30,598 bases of DNA from contig DNFA01000086.1 of the NCBI GenBank assembly GCA_003487665.1, positions 1 through 30,598 on the forward strand. The letters run 5' to 3'. This stretch comes from Oscillibacter sp. Lineage in GTDB: Bacteria > Bacillota > Clostridia > Oscillospirales > Oscillospiraceae. Made by a program: the position numbers and the translations under genes. The notes under the pieces were generated by a model. The model had not been told where the DNA came from and searched no databases. It was given only the letters and a program-made list of their open reading frames with translations. Of the stretch, positions 21,424 to 30,172 are shown one piece after another (the first letter of the stretch is position 1; each line of letters opens with the position of its first letter).

Positions 21424-22830
21424 TCAGCGCAGCCCTAACTTGCTCATGCGGGAGTACAGCGTGGTGCGGGGGATCTGCAAAAGCGCTGCCGCCCTGTCTA
21501 TGTTCCCCTTTGCCTCCTGCAAGGCCTGTCGGATCAAGCCGCGCTCATAGTCGGCCACGGCCTCCCGCAGCGGCACATTGGGCACGCTGCGCGTGTTCGC
21601 TCCGCCGGAGCCGGCGGCGGACGCGCCGGCGGGGGAGAAGAAGTACGCGGGGATATCCTCCACCCGCAGCTCCCGGCTGCCGTCGGTCAGATTCAGCGCG
21701 GCCTCAATGGTGTGCTCCAGCTCACGGACGTTGCCCGGCCAGTGGTAGGTTTTCAGCAGCTCCATGGCCTCCGGACTGATGCCGTTGTTCTGCTTGCCCA
21801 GCTGCCGGTTGTAGCTGTCCAGAAAGTGCTGCGCCAGCAGCTCAATGTCCTCCGGACGGCTGCGCAGCGGCGGCACCCGGATGTGGATGGCGTTGAGCCG
21901 GTAGAACAGATCCGGCAGCATCTCCTTGTTCTGCATCAGCTGCTCCGGCGACCGGTTTACGGAGGCTACGATGCGGATATCCACCTCTTTCGGCTTGGAT
22001 GCGCCCAGCGCCATGACGGTTTTGGTGTCCAGCACCCGCAGCAGCTTGGATTGCAGCTTCAGGGGCATGGAGTTGATCTCGTCCAGATAGATGGTGCCGC
22101 CGCTGCACTCCTCGATCAGCCCCACCCGATCCTCCGCGCCGGTGAACGCGCCCCGGCGGGTGCCGAACAGCAGGCTTTCCAGAATGGACTCCGGCAGAGC
22201 GGCGCAGTTGATGGGCATGAACGTTTTATCCTTGCGGTAGCTGGCGTTGTGAATGGAGGACACCACCAGCTCCTTGCCGGTGCCCGTTTCACCGTAGACC
22301 AGCACAGAGGAGCTGCTGTTGGCAATGCGCTGGATGAGGCGGCGCACCTCCTGTATCTCCGGCGACTGCCCCACGATGTCCTCCAGCGTGTAGCGAGCGC
22401 CGGTGGCGGCGGGCGCGGAGCTTTCCTCCCGGGCGCGCTGGACAGTCCGCCCGGAGCGCCCCATGTTGGTCACGTCACGGGACAGCTGCACGGAGCCCAC
22501 AAACTGTCCCCGGCAGACGATGGGGATGGTCAGGTTGTTGGTCACGGACTTCTTGCCCAGATGGTTCCAGGCGATCTCCTGCTGGCGGTAGATGACGCCG
22601 TCGGTTTTCAGCGCGGCCAGCAGCGCACTGGATTGAAAGTTCTGGCCGGGGAATACCTCCAGCAGGTTCTTGCCCAGTGCCCACTGGTTGTCGGCGGCGT
22701 TCTCCTCGTCGGTGTAGCGGGGGTTGAACCGCTGTTTGGCGATGATGGTGCCGCTGTGGTCGATGATGGTCACGGAGTCCACAAAGTTGAAATTTTCATT
22801 TAGCCATTTCAATGCGTCGCTGCTGCTCAT
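21424..22830 (-). CDS. Sigma-54 enhancer-binding transcriptional activator
   Basis: 468-aa regulator with a PAS-like N-terminal sensor (about 10-120), a central AAA+ domain with Walker A GETGTGKE (180-187), the sigma-54-contacting GAFTGA (227-232) and Walker B GGTIYLDE (244-251), and a Fis-type helix-turn-helix at the C-terminus (NIDRAAALLQIPRTTLYSRM). It has no receiver domain, so it probably senses a small molecule through the PAS region. The start at 22830 follows AGGAGGAGCAGGCC. It ends next to the palindromes and 260 bp before the exact sigma-54 promoter of the catabolic operon, which it very likely activates, perhaps on binding the operon's substrate. Confidence 0.95.
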   Translation of the reverse strand: MSSSDALKWLNENFNFVDSVTIIDHSGTIIAKQRFNPRYTDEENAADNQWALGKNLLEVFPGQNFQSSALLAALKTDGVIYRQQEIAWNHLGKKSVTNNLTIPIVCRGQFVGSVQLSRDVTNMGRSGRTVQRAREESSAPAATGARYTLEDIVGQSPEIQEVRRLIQRIANSSSSVLVYGETGTGKELVVSSIHNASYRKDKTFMPINCAALPESILESLLFGTRRGAFTGAEDRVGLIEECSGGTIYLDEINSMPLKLQSKLLRVLDTKTVMALGASKPKEVDIRIVASVNRSPEQLMQNKEMLPDLFYRLNAIHIRVPPLRSRPEDIELLAQHFLDSYNRQLGKQNNGISPEAMELLKTYHWPGNVRELEHTIEAALNLTDGSRELRVEDIPAYFFSPAGASAAGSGGANTRSVPNVPLREAVADYERGLIRQALQEAKGNIDRAAALLQIPRTTLYSRMSKLGLR

Positions 22831-22855
22831 GGCCTGCTCCTCCTTCCGCGCGATC

Positions 22856-24136
22856 TCATGCCTGTTTCCGTTGGCAGGCGGGCGGTATGCCCATTTCCTG
22901 CCGGTATTTTGCCACCGTCCTGCGTGCGACGGATATCCCCTTCGCATCGAGCATGTCTGCGATCCGGCTGTCGCTCAGCGGCCTGTGGCCGTCCTCCGCC
23001 CGCACCAGAGCGCGTATCTCCATGCGCACGGCCTGCCCGGAAAAGCCGTTTACTTCACCGGAGAAAAAGTACCGCAGGGGGAATGTCCCCTGCCGGCATT
23101 GGAGGTACTTGTCCTTCACGCAGCGCCCCACTGTGGACTCGTGTACCTGCATCCGCTCCGCCGCCGCCCGCATGGTCATAGGGGTCAGATGCGCCGTCGC
23201 GCCCTGAAAAAAGTCGCTCTGCGCCTGTAGTATCAGGTCGGCACACCGCTGCAGCGTGCTCTGCCGCTTTTCCAGACAGGCCAGCATCCACTGCGCCTGC
23301 CGCAGCTTCTCCTTGAGATATTGCCGCACCTCCGTATCTCCGGAGCTTTCCAGTAATTCCAGATACTGGCGGCTGACGGAGAACCGCGGCAGATACCGCT
23401 CGTTGAGCGCGGCCTGCCATTGGCCGTCTGCTTCCTCTATGATGACGTCCGGGATCACGTAGACCGGTTCATCGTCGGGCTGCTCGTTCCGGGCGGGGTA
23501 TGGCTCCAGCTGCTGTATGATCTGACAGGCACGGCACACCTCACTCTCCGGCAGCCGAAGCTGGCGGGCGATGGCGGCGTACTGCTTTTTGCCCAGCAGC
23601 GGAAGACAGTGGGTCACGATCTCCTCCGCCGCAGGTTCCCGCGGGCGGCGGCGCTGCAATTGCAGCAGCAGACATTCCTCCACGCTGCGGGCACCCACCC
23701 CGGCGGGCTCCAGCGATTGCAGCACGGCAAGTGCCCGGTCGATCAGCGCCGGGTCGATGCCCAGGTGCTGTATGGCCGCCATGTCCTCGCTGTCCAGATA
23801 GCCGTTGTCATCCAGCAGCTCCACCATGTAGCGGCACAGGGCGGCGGTGGGTTTGTCCAGCCGTCTGCGCTCCAGCTGCCCGGTGAGGCTGGCGGAAAGG
23901 GATGCCATGGCGCTGTCCCAGCGCCCGGCTTCCGGGACGAAAGCGGCTGGCTCGCTGCTTCCGCGGGCATTGGTGCGGTGCTCTATCCGTTCCAGCAGGG
24001 GGTTTTCCTCGGCGGCGCGCTCCAGAAAGTGAGACAGCTCCTGGGCGGGCATCAGCAGCATCCGGGTGGCCTGCAGCAGCTGCGGCGATATCCGCAGTGC
24101 CTGCTTCGGCTCCAGCCGCAATTCCAGATCGGACAT
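22856..24136 (-). CDS. rpoN: RNA polymerase sigma-54 factor
   Basis: 426-aa alternative sigma factor. Region I starts DLELRLEPKQALRISPQLLQ-like and continues LMPAQELSHFL; the acidic linker is short; the core-binding part includes LEPAGVGARSVEECLLLQL; the C-terminal RpoN box is ARRTVAKYRQ (404-413), which reads the -24 element. Start ATG at 24136 follows AGGAGG with 8 nt spacing; an in-frame GTG at 24145 overlaps that site. Only 25 nt separate it from the enhancer-binding protein gene downstream, so sigma factor and activator are co-expressed beside their target operon. Confidence 0.96.
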   Translation of the reverse strand: MSDLELRLEPKQALRISPQLLQATRMLLMPAQELSHFLERAAEENPLLERIEHRTNARGSSEPAAFVPEAGRWDSAMASLSASLTGQLERRRLDKPTAALCRYMVELLDDNGYLDSEDMAAIQHLGIDPALIDRALAVLQSLEPAGVGARSVEECLLLQLQRRRPREPAAEEIVTHCLPLLGKKQYAAIARQLRLPESEVCRACQIIQQLEPYPARNEQPDDEPVYVIPDVIIEEADGQWQAALNERYLPRFSVSRQYLELLESSGDTEVRQYLKEKLRQAQWMLACLEKRQSTLQRCADLILQAQSDFFQGATAHLTPMTMRAAAERMQVHESTVGRCVKDKYLQCRQGTFPLRYFFSGEVNGFSGQAVRMEIRALVRAEDGHRPLSDSRIADMLDAKGISVARRTVAKYRQEMGIPPACQRKQA

Positions 24137-24208
24137 TCCCGCCACCTCCTACCGCATTTTTCCCAATTATATGAAAAGCCGCCGCAAAAGGCAAGCGGCA
24201 TTTTGCGG

Positions 24209-24244
24209 AAAAAAGTGGAAGCGCCGTCTCCCGACGGCGCTTCC
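24209..24244 (-). terminator. Terminator after the Eis-like gene
   Basis: On the minus strand GGAAGCGCCGTC/GACGGCGCTTCC (12-bp stem, 24244-24233 with 24228-24217, 4-nt loop) followed by ACTTTTTT. It ends the acetyltransferase transcript 3 nt after its stop and isolates rpoN. Confidence 0.9.
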
Positions 24245-24246
24245 TG

Positions 24247-25530
24247 TCAATAATCCGAATTCAGCCACGGCTTTTGCCCGTAGTGCAGCAGCCGGGACAG
24301 CTGCTGTGCCGCTTCGCCGTTGTCGGCGGAGGCGGCGCCCAGCCGCAGCATGCCCTCCAGCTGGCAGGAGCCCATCAGCAGCGACGCAAGATCCCCCTGA
24401 CGGCAGGTGACGGTCACATCCGCCGCCGCGTCCGCGTCCGCCACCGCCCAGCGCCCGCCGGAGAAAGCGATGCGCAGACAGCGCTCGTCGCCCGCCAGCT
24501 CGTCCCGGTAGCGGAACGCCGCCGTCAGCGTCCCCGCCGGGAAGGGGCGGTACGCCGTCCGGCGCACGAAGTCCTCGCCGTCCACCAGCTTGAACATGGT
24601 GCCCACGGCGGAGACGTTCGTCTGCAGAAAGCCGTAGTCGATGTAGTTCTTCGATACATCCTGCGGGTCGTCCAGCAGGTGGTGGAAGTCCTCCTCACCG
24701 GTGCGCAGGATGACGGTCTGCGCCAGATCCGCCTGCATGTTCAGGCCGCCCAGCAGCCCCCGCAGGATCGCGCCGTCCTCGTAGACCAGCTCCTCCACGC
24801 TGAGCCGGTTCTGGGTGTAGTTGCTGTCGCTGGCGCTCTCGAAGCGGTACGCCGCGTAGCCCCGCAGCACGCCGCCGTCATACCAGCCCAGCCGACGCAC
24901 CTGAATGTCGCCCCGCGCGCCGCGTATCTCCTCGTCGAATTTCTCCACCATGCCGTGGTTCCGCGCCGCAAAGCGGCGGTGGCACGCCAGCGCCGCGTCA
25001 AAGTCCTCCGGCTGCATCAGCCGCAGGTGCGCCAGCGCCGCCGCATCCGGGCGGGGCAGCGCCGCCGTGGGCAGGTGATACTCGTATAGCTTCCCGGCGA
25101 AGCCGTAGCCCATCTGCCGGTAAAAGCCGATGCGGAAGGGCAGCAGCAGCGTGAGAAGCGCGCCGCTGCGCCGGGCGTAGTCCTCGAAATACCGCACCAT
25201 CTCCAGCGCCGCGCCCTTCCGCTTGTGCAGCGGGTGTACCTCCAGCGCCATCAGGCCGCAGGCAGGCTGCATCGCGCCGAAGATGTTCATGGAGAACAGG
25301 ATGAGCTTCATGGTGGCGATCAGCACGCCGTCCTCGAAAAGACCCATCGTCCGGGTCTGGGTGTCCTCCAGCAGCTCGGTGAGGTGCTTTTCCCGGTAGT
25401 GGGCGCGGCACTCCTCGTCCAGCGACTTGTAGGCCGGGTAGGAGTTGAGATAGATGTCCAGATACGGCTCCACGTCCGTCTCCGTCAGCGGGCGGATCGC
25501 CCAATTGCGCCGGTCAGCCTTGTGTTCCAT
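24247..25530 (-). CDS. Eis-like GNAT N-acetyltransferase with SCP2-type C-terminal domain
   Basis: 427-aa protein. The N-terminal GNAT domain starts IRPLTETDVEPYLDIY; the acetyl-CoA-binding part shows LMALEVHPLHKRKGAALEMV (about 98-117) and FYRQMGYGFAG. A second GNAT-like middle domain and a C-terminal sterol-carrier-like domain (ADVTVTCRQGDLASLLMG) complete the three-part Eis layout. Eis proteins acetylate amines of aminoglycosides or other substrates; the family is widespread in Gram-positives, mostly of unknown target. Start ATG at 25530 follows AAAGGAGCGGCATAT; the longer in-frame start at 25692 crosses an inverted repeat and is rejected. Monocistronic. Confidence 0.88.
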   Translation of the reverse strand: MEHKADRRNWAIRPLTETDVEPYLDIYLNSYPAYKSLDEECRAHYREKHLTELLEDTQTRTMGLFEDGVLIATMKLILFSMNIFGAMQPACGLMALEVHPLHKRKGAALEMVRYFEDYARRSGALLTLLLPFRIGFYRQMGYGFAGKLYEYHLPTAALPRPDAAALAHLRLMQPEDFDAALACHRRFAARNHGMVEKFDEEIRGARGDIQVRRLGWYDGGVLRGYAAYRFESASDSNYTQNRLSVEELVYEDGAILRGLLGGLNMQADLAQTVILRTGEEDFHHLLDDPQDVSKNYIDYGFLQTNVSAVGTMFKLVDGEDFVRRTAYRPFPAGTLTAAFRYRDELAGDERCLRIAFSGGRWAVADADAAADVTVTCRQGDLASLLMGSCQLEGMLRLGAASADNGEAAQQLSRLLHYGQKPWLNSDY

Positions 25531-25609
25531 ATATGCCGCTCCTTTCGCGTGGATATATGCACTCATAGTAACACAGTCCGGCGGGAAAGGGAAGGAAAAC
25601 CTGCGGCGC

Positions 25610-25665
25610 GCCGCCGGGAGGAGGGAAATAATTTCCAACCTCTGGAAGTCCCTCCTCTGCGCGGC
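25610..25665 (-). other. Inverted repeat in the Eis-like gene leader
   Basis: Arms 25610-25626 and 25649-25665 match at 14 of 17 positions (GAGGAGGGA perfectly paired) around 22 nt. It lies 80-135 nt upstream of the acetyltransferase start and would be a stem-loop in its leader if transcription starts further right. No known riboswitch was recognised. Confidence 0.4.
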
Positions 25666-25746
25666 ATAGGGGCGAATTTGTGTATATTGCATAATGCATA
25701 TAGTGCGGAATTGTGCGATATGATGATGTTTTTAGGGAAACTCCTG

Positions 25747-25775
25747 TTGACTTCTGCGGTAGGCTTTGCTAAAAT
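25747..25775 (+). promoter_or_regulatory. Promoter before the small hydrophobic ORF
   Basis: TTGACT (25747-25752), 17-nt spacer, TAAAAT (25770-25775), start near 25782. Probably the main promoter for the small ORF and, through the following terminator, the ABC transporter genes; no better promoter was seen between 26080 and 26137. Confidence 0.7.
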
Positions 25776-25811
25776 GTGCCCATCACTTTTGAAGCGAAGG
25801 AGGCGGCCACG

Positions 25812-26024
25812 ATGACCAAGATGATGAACCGCAAGATGAACAAGACCATGACCGCCGCCTGCGCCGGCGCTGCCTTCTGCTGCGCCTGCGCCGCTTCTCA
25901 TACTGCCATTCTGTCCGTGCTGGGCGCCATTATTATGGCGTCCATTATTATTTGCGCTCTGGCGCTGGTACTGCTGGTACTGGCCGCCTCCGCACATACG
26001 CCATTGGCACGGATCACCGCATGA
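25812..26024 (+). CDS. Small Cys/Ala-rich membrane peptide, possible leader peptide
   Basis: 70-aa product: a basic Met/Lys start (MTKMMNRKMNK), a Cys-Ala stretch with FCCACAAS, and one membrane helix rich in Ile, Leu and Val (about 33-59). AAGGAGG (25798-25804) lies 8 nt before the ATG. Codon use is odd for this block: Ile is written mainly ATT, in runs, although neighbours use ATC; GTA is used for Val. The gene ends 22 nt before a strong terminator, and a branched-chain amino-acid transporter operon follows. It may be a real small membrane protein or a leader peptide for attenuation. I do not recognise a family. Confidence 0.6.
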   Translation: MTKMMNRKMNKTMTAACAGAAFCCACAASHTAILSVLGAIIMASIIICALALVLLVLAASAHTPLARITA

Positions 26025-26046
26025 CACGCTGACACCTGATACAGCG

Positions 26047-26079
26047 AAGCGGCTCCGCCATTGGCGGAGCCGCTTTTTT
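26047..26079 (+). terminator. Strong intrinsic terminator / candidate attenuator
   Basis: 13-bp stem AAGCGGCTCCGCC/GGCGGAGCCGCTT (26047-26059 with 26063-26075), ATT loop, uninterrupted T-run to 26079. It lies between the small ORF and the ABC transporter genes. The loop context CGCCATTGGC also occurs about 50 nt earlier at the end of the small ORF. Confidence 0.92.
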
Positions 26080-26136
26080 GTATACCTCCGGCGACGGAGA
26101 GTTCTTTACCAAACCAACGAAAAGGAGAACAAAAAC

Positions 26137-27351
26137 ATGAAAAAGAGAGTATTCGCTGTGTTGATGGCCGCTGTGATGGCGTTCAGCCTCGTGGCCTGCG
26201 GCAACAAGACCGATAACGGCGGCGATGCCGCCGATACCGCCGAGACGATCAAGCTGGGCGGCGTGGGCCCCCTGACCGGCGGCTACGCCAACTACGGACT
26301 GTCCGTGCAGCACGGCGCGGAGCTGGCTGCCAAGGAGATCAACGCTGCCGGCGGCGTCAACGGTAAGCAGATGGAGGTCAACTTCCAGGATTCTCAGGGT
26401 GACCCGGAGAGTGCTGTGGCGGCCTACGGCAAGCTGATGGACTGGGGCATGAATGTGTGTCTGGGCGGCGTGCTGTCCGGTGAGACGGCCTCCGTGGTGG
26501 CGGCGGCCAAGGCCGACGACATGTTCATCATGGAGACCACCGGCTCCGCCGACAAGTGCATCGACGGCAACGACAAGGCGTTCCGCATCTGCTTCTACGA
26601 TTCCTATCAGGGCACGGCTGCGGCGGACTATCTGAAGGACAACGCGCTGGCCGATGAGGTAGGCGTGTTCTATCAGAGCGATAACGACTACTCCGCCGGC
26701 CTGTACAGCGCCTTTACCGCCGAGTGCGAAAAGACCGGCGTGACCATCAAGGAGACGCAGACCTTCACCGCCGCCACCGCCACCGATTTCTCTACACAGG
26801 TGAACGCGCTGGTCAATTCCGGCGTCAAGGTGGTGTTTATCCCCATCTACGCAGAGGAGGCCTCCACCTTCCTGACCCAGGCCAAGGGCAAGTTCGCAGA
26901 GGATGTGTACTTCTTCGGCGCTGACGGTCTGGACGGCATCCTGGGCAAGGTGAGCCAGGATGTGACCATCGCGGACAACGTGCTGATGATGACCCCCTTC
27001 GCGGCGGATTCCGCCGATCCCAAGGTACAGGCCTTTGTCAAGGCGTATGAGGAGGCCTACGGCGCTACTCCTGACCAGTTCGCCGCTGACGCCTATGACG
27101 CTGTGTACACCGTCAAGGCCGCTGTGGAAGCCGCGGGCGGCAGCACCTCCGGTACGGATCTGGCCGCTGTGATGACCTCTCTGACCGTGGAGGGCGTCAC
27201 CGGCACCATGACGTGGAACGCCGACGGCAACACCAACAAGGCCGCCAGCGCCATCCTCTACAAGAACGGTGTGGGCGCCCTGTTCGGCCAGAACACTGCT
27301 GAGAGCACCGAGAACACCGAAAGCACCGAGAACACCGATGCCGCGGAATAA
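26137..27351 (+). CDS. livJ: Liv-type ABC transporter substrate-binding lipoprotein
   Basis: 404-aa periplasmic-binding-like protein, type I fold. Lipoprotein signal: MKKRVFAVLMAAVMAF then lipobox LVAC with lipidated Cys21. The mature part opens with IKLGGVGPLTGGYANYG and GAELAAKEINAAGGVNGK, which is typical of Leu/Ile/Val and amide/urea-type binding proteins. Delivers ligand to LivHM at the membrane outer face. The exact ligand is not set by sequence. The C-terminus has a low-complexity Glu-Ser-Thr-Asn tail coded by an 18-bp repeat. ATG with AAAAGGAG upstream; first of five liv genes. Confidence 0.93.
   Translation: MKKRVFAVLMAAVMAFSLVACGNKTDNGGDAADTAETIKLGGVGPLTGGYANYGLSVQHGAELAAKEINAAGGVNGKQMEVNFQDSQGDPESAVAAYGKLMDWGMNVCLGGVLSGETASVVAAAKADDMFIMETTGSADKCIDGNDKAFRICFYDSYQGTAAADYLKDNALADEVGVFYQSDNDYSAGLYSAFTAECEKTGVTIKETQTFTAATATDFSTQVNALVNSGVKVVFIPIYAEEASTFLTQAKGKFAEDVYFFGADGLDGILGKVSQDVTIADNVLMMTPFAADSADPKVQAFVKAYEEAYGATPDQFAADAYDAVYTVKAAVEAAGGSTSGTDLAAVMTSLTVEGVTGTMTWNADGNTNKAASAILYKNGVGALFGQNTAESTENTESTENTDAAE
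27301..27336 (+). repeat. 18-bp tandem repeat at the 3' end of livJ
   Basis: Two units of 18 bp (GAGAGCACCGAGAACACC with one difference) encode ESTENT twice, preceded by a partial copy. The tail lies after the binding fold and may vary in length between strains. Confidence 0.85.
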
Positions 27352-27386
27352 AACGCTTTATTCTACCTACCTCACATAAGCCTCTC

Positions 27387-27415
27387 CGTCCTCCCGGCTT
27401 CGCGCCGGGAGGACG
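27387..27415 (+). other. Stem-loop between livJ and livH
   Basis: 12-bp stem CGTCCTCCCGGC/GCCGGGAGGACG (27387-27398 with 27404-27415), 5-nt loop, no U-tract. It probably protects the livJ message end or gives partial termination, so that binding protein exceeds permease. Confidence 0.75.
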
Positions 27416-27445
27416 AGCCGGGGGCGACGCAAAGGAATGACGACT

Positions 27446-28324
27446 ATGACGAATCTGATACAAACCTTAATAAGCGGGCTGAGCCTGGGGAGCATCTACG
27501 CGCTGATCGCGCTGGGCTACACCATGGTCTACGGTATCGCCAAAATGCTGAACTTCGCCCACGGCGACGTGATCATGGTGGGCGCATACAGCGGCATTGT
27601 GGCGGTGGCGCAGATGGGACTGTCCCCGTGGGTGACGGTGATCGTCAGCATCGCGGTATGCGCGGTGCTGGGCGTGGTCATCGAGTTCTGCGCCTATAAG
27701 CCCCTGCGCCAGGCGGCGCCGCTGAGCGTGCTCATCACGGCCATTGGCGTCAGCTACCTTTTGCAGAATGCGGCGCTGCTGATCTTCGGGTCGCAGCAGA
27801 TGGCCTACCCCACGCTGGTAAAGCTGCCCGGCTTCACCGTGGGCGGCGTGCATGTGGACGGCATCACCGTGCTGACGCTGGCGGTGACGGCGGCGCTGAT
27901 GATAGCGCTGACGCTGTTCATCGACAAAACGAAGCTGGGCAAGGCCATGCGCGCCGTGTCCGAGGATAAGAACGCCGCCACCCTGATGGGCATCAGTGTG
28001 GACAGGACCATCACCCTGACGTTCGCCATAGGCTCGGCGCTGGCGGCCTTCGCCAGTATGTTCTATGGGATGACCTATGTGTATATCAAGCCCACCACCG
28101 GCGCCATGCCCGGCATCAAGGCATTCACGGCGGCGGTGTTCGGTGGTATCGGCTCTATCCCCGGCGCCATGCTGGGCGGTATCCTGCTGGGACTGATCGA
28201 GCAGCTGTCCAAGACGTATATCTCCACCCTGTGGGCGGACGCTATCGTGTTCGCCGTGCTGGTGGTGGTGCTGGTGGTGAAGCCCACCGGTCTGCTGGGC
28301 AAGCCCATGCAGGAGAAGGTGTGA
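27446..28324 (+). CDS. livH: Liv-type ABC transporter permease LivH
   Basis: 292-aa inner-membrane permease with about eight helices. Family signs: LISGLSLGSIYALIALGYTM (about 7-26), YGIAKMLNFAHGDVIMVGAY and, near the end, FTAAVFGGIGSIPGAMLGG, the EAA-like loop that contacts the ATPases. Two in-frame ATGs (27437, 27446); the second is chosen since AAAGGA (27431-27436) is 9 nt before it and touches the first. Pairs with LivM to form the channel. Confidence 0.95.
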   Translation: MTNLIQTLISGLSLGSIYALIALGYTMVYGIAKMLNFAHGDVIMVGAYSGIVAVAQMGLSPWVTVIVSIAVCAVLGVVIEFCAYKPLRQAAPLSVLITAIGVSYLLQNAALLIFGSQQMAYPTLVKLPGFTVGGVHVDGITVLTLAVTAALMIALTLFIDKTKLGKAMRAVSEDKNAATLMGISVDRTITLTFAIGSALAAFASMFYGMTYVYIKPTTGAMPGIKAFTAAVFGGIGSIPGAMLGGILLGLIEQLSKTYISTLWADAIVFAVLVVVLVVKPTGLLGKPMQEKV

Positions 28325-28334
28325 GGTGAAGGAA

Positions 28335-29330
28335 ATGCAATTGACACAGGCGAAAAGACGGCGGGGCGACCTGCTGACAGCGGCGGCGGTGGCCGCGCTG
28401 CTGGCGGTGATGTCCGTGCTGCTGTATACCGGGAGCCTGACCCGGCAGGTGACAAATATGCTGGTGCCCACGGCGGTGTATATCGTCATGGCGGTGTCGC
28501 TGAATCTGGTGGTGGGACTGCTGGGCGAGCTGAGTCTGGGACACGCGGGCTTCATGTCCGTGGGACTGTTCTCCGGCTGCCTGGTATCCATCGCGCTGGC
28601 GAATACGGCGCTGCCGCTGGCGGTGCGTCTGCCGGTGAGCATGCTCGCCGGCGGCCTGGTGGCGGCGGTGTTCGGCCTGCTGGTGGGTCTACCCGCCCTG
28701 CGGCTGCGGGGCGACTATCTGGCCATCGTGACGCTGGCCTGCGGCGAGATCATCAAGAATGTCATCACCAATCTGAACTTCACCGGCGGCGCACTGGGAC
28801 TGAATACCACCGCTATCTACGCCGGAGCGAAGGAGCTGCTGCCCTACGGCGCGGTGCTGGTGCTGCTGACGGTGGCGGTGATGCTGAACCTGAAGCGCTC
28901 CAAGTACGGCCGGGCGATCATGGCCATCCGGGACAACCGCATCGCGGCGGAGTCCGTGGGACTGAACGTCACCTGGTACAAGCTGGCGGTGTTTGTCATC
29001 GCGGCGTTTTTCGCCGGGTGCGCCGGCGTGCTGTATGGCCACTCGCTGGCCAACATCAAGGCGGCTGCCTTTGACTACAACATGTCCATCGAGATACTGG
29101 TCATCGTGGTGCTGGGCGGTATGGGCAGCGTGCCCGGCTCCATCGTGTCGGCCATCGTGCTGACGGTGCTGCCGGAGGCGCTGCGCGAGGTGGCGGATTA
29201 CCGTATGCTGGTGTATGCCATCGTGCTGATACTGGTGATGCAGGCCACCAACAACCCCACCATGAAGCGCTTCTTCGGTTCTGTCCGTGAGAAGCTGACG
29301 CCGAAGAGGAAGGAGCGTGCGGCGCTGTGA
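28335..29330 (+). CDS. livM: Liv-type ABC transporter permease LivM
   Basis: 331-aa permease, partner of LivH. Signs: LNLVVGLLGELSLGHAGFMS (about 56-75), LPALRLRGDYLAIVTLACGE and VVLGGMGSVPGSIVSAIVL. About nine helices and a basic C-terminus. ATG at 28335 with GAGGTG 5 nt upstream is chosen; a GTG at 28326 is possible and would add three residues. It starts 10 nt after livH and its stop overlaps the livG start. Confidence 0.94.
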   Translation: MQLTQAKRRRGDLLTAAAVAALLAVMSVLLYTGSLTRQVTNMLVPTAVYIVMAVSLNLVVGLLGELSLGHAGFMSVGLFSGCLVSIALANTALPLAVRLPVSMLAGGLVAAVFGLLVGLPALRLRGDYLAIVTLACGEIIKNVITNLNFTGGALGLNTTAIYAGAKELLPYGAVLVLLTVAVMLNLKRSKYGRAIMAIRDNRIAAESVGLNVTWYKLAVFVIAAFFAGCAGVLYGHSLANIKAAAFDYNMSIEILVIVVLGGMGSVPGSIVSAIVLTVLPEALREVADYRMLVYAIVLILVMQATNNPTMKRFFGSVREKLTPKRKERAAL

Positions 29331-30172
29331 CAACAAAAGCCAAGCTGGTAAAGCGTACCACCTCCGTGCTGCTGCCGGAGCGGGACATCGACAAATCCCC
29401 GGTGCTGGAGTGCGTGGGGCTGGGCGTGACCTTCGGCGGCCTGAAGGCCGTGGAGGATTTCGACCTGACCATCGGCCGCACGGAGATCGCCGGACTCATC
29501 GGACCCAACGGCGCCGGCAAGACCACGGTGTTCAACCTGCTGACCAAGGTGTATCAGCCCACGGCGGGCGCCATCCTGCTGGACGGCAAGGACACCCACA
29601 GCATGACCACGGCGCAGGTGAACCGGGCGGGCATCGCCCGGACGTTCCAGAACATCCGCCTGTTCAACGACCTGACGGTGGCGGAAAACCTGATGGTGGC
29701 CATGAACGACTCCGTGCGCTACGGGCTGGCGGGCAGCATCCTGCACTTCCCCCGGTACGCACGGGAGGAGCGTATCGCCAGGGAGCGCACCGAGGAGCTG
29801 CTGAGCATCTTCCACATGGAGGAGCACGCCGACGAGCGGGCAGGCTCCCTGCCCTACGGCGCCCAGCGGCGGCTGGAGATCCTGCGGGCGCTGGCGTCCA
29901 ACCCGTGCCTGCTGCTGCTGGACGAGCCGGCGGCGGGCATGAACCCCTCGGAGACGGCGGAGCTGATGGAAAATATCCGCAAGATACGGGATACGTTCCA
30001 GATCGCCGTGCTGCTCATCGAGCACGACATGAATCTGGTCATGAACATCTGCGAGGGCATCTGCGTGCTGAACTTCGGCCACATCATCGCCAAGGGCACG
30101 CCGGAGGACATCCAGAAGAACGAGGCGGTCATCGAGGCCTATCTGGGCAAGAGGAAGGAGGCGGCGTCATGA
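29327..30172 (+). CDS. livG: Liv-type ABC transporter ATPase LivG
   Basis: 281-aa cytoplasmic ATPase. Walker A GPNGAGKTT (about 64-72), Q-loop in GIARTFQNIRLFNDLTVAEN, ABC signature LPYGAQRRLEI, Walker B LLLLDEPAAGMNP and the switch His in IEHDM. The LivG-type insertion region with FPRYAREER is present. An N-terminal extension of about 25 residues precedes the fold. GTG start at 29327 overlaps the livM stop; AGGAG is 11 nt upstream. Its stop overlaps livF (ATGA). Confidence 0.95.
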   Translation: MTTKAKLVKRTTSVLLPERDIDKSPVLECVGLGVTFGGLKAVEDFDLTIGRTEIAGLIGPNGAGKTTVFNLLTKVYQPTAGAILLDGKDTHSMTTAQVNRAGIARTFQNIRLFNDLTVAENLMVAMNDSVRYGLAGSILHFPRYAREERIARERTEELLSIFHMEEHADERAGSLPYGAQRRLEILRALASNPCLLLLDEPAAGMNPSETAELMENIRKIRDTFQIAVLLIEHDMNLVMNICEGICVLNFGHIIAKGTPEDIQKNEAVIEAYLGKRKEAAS

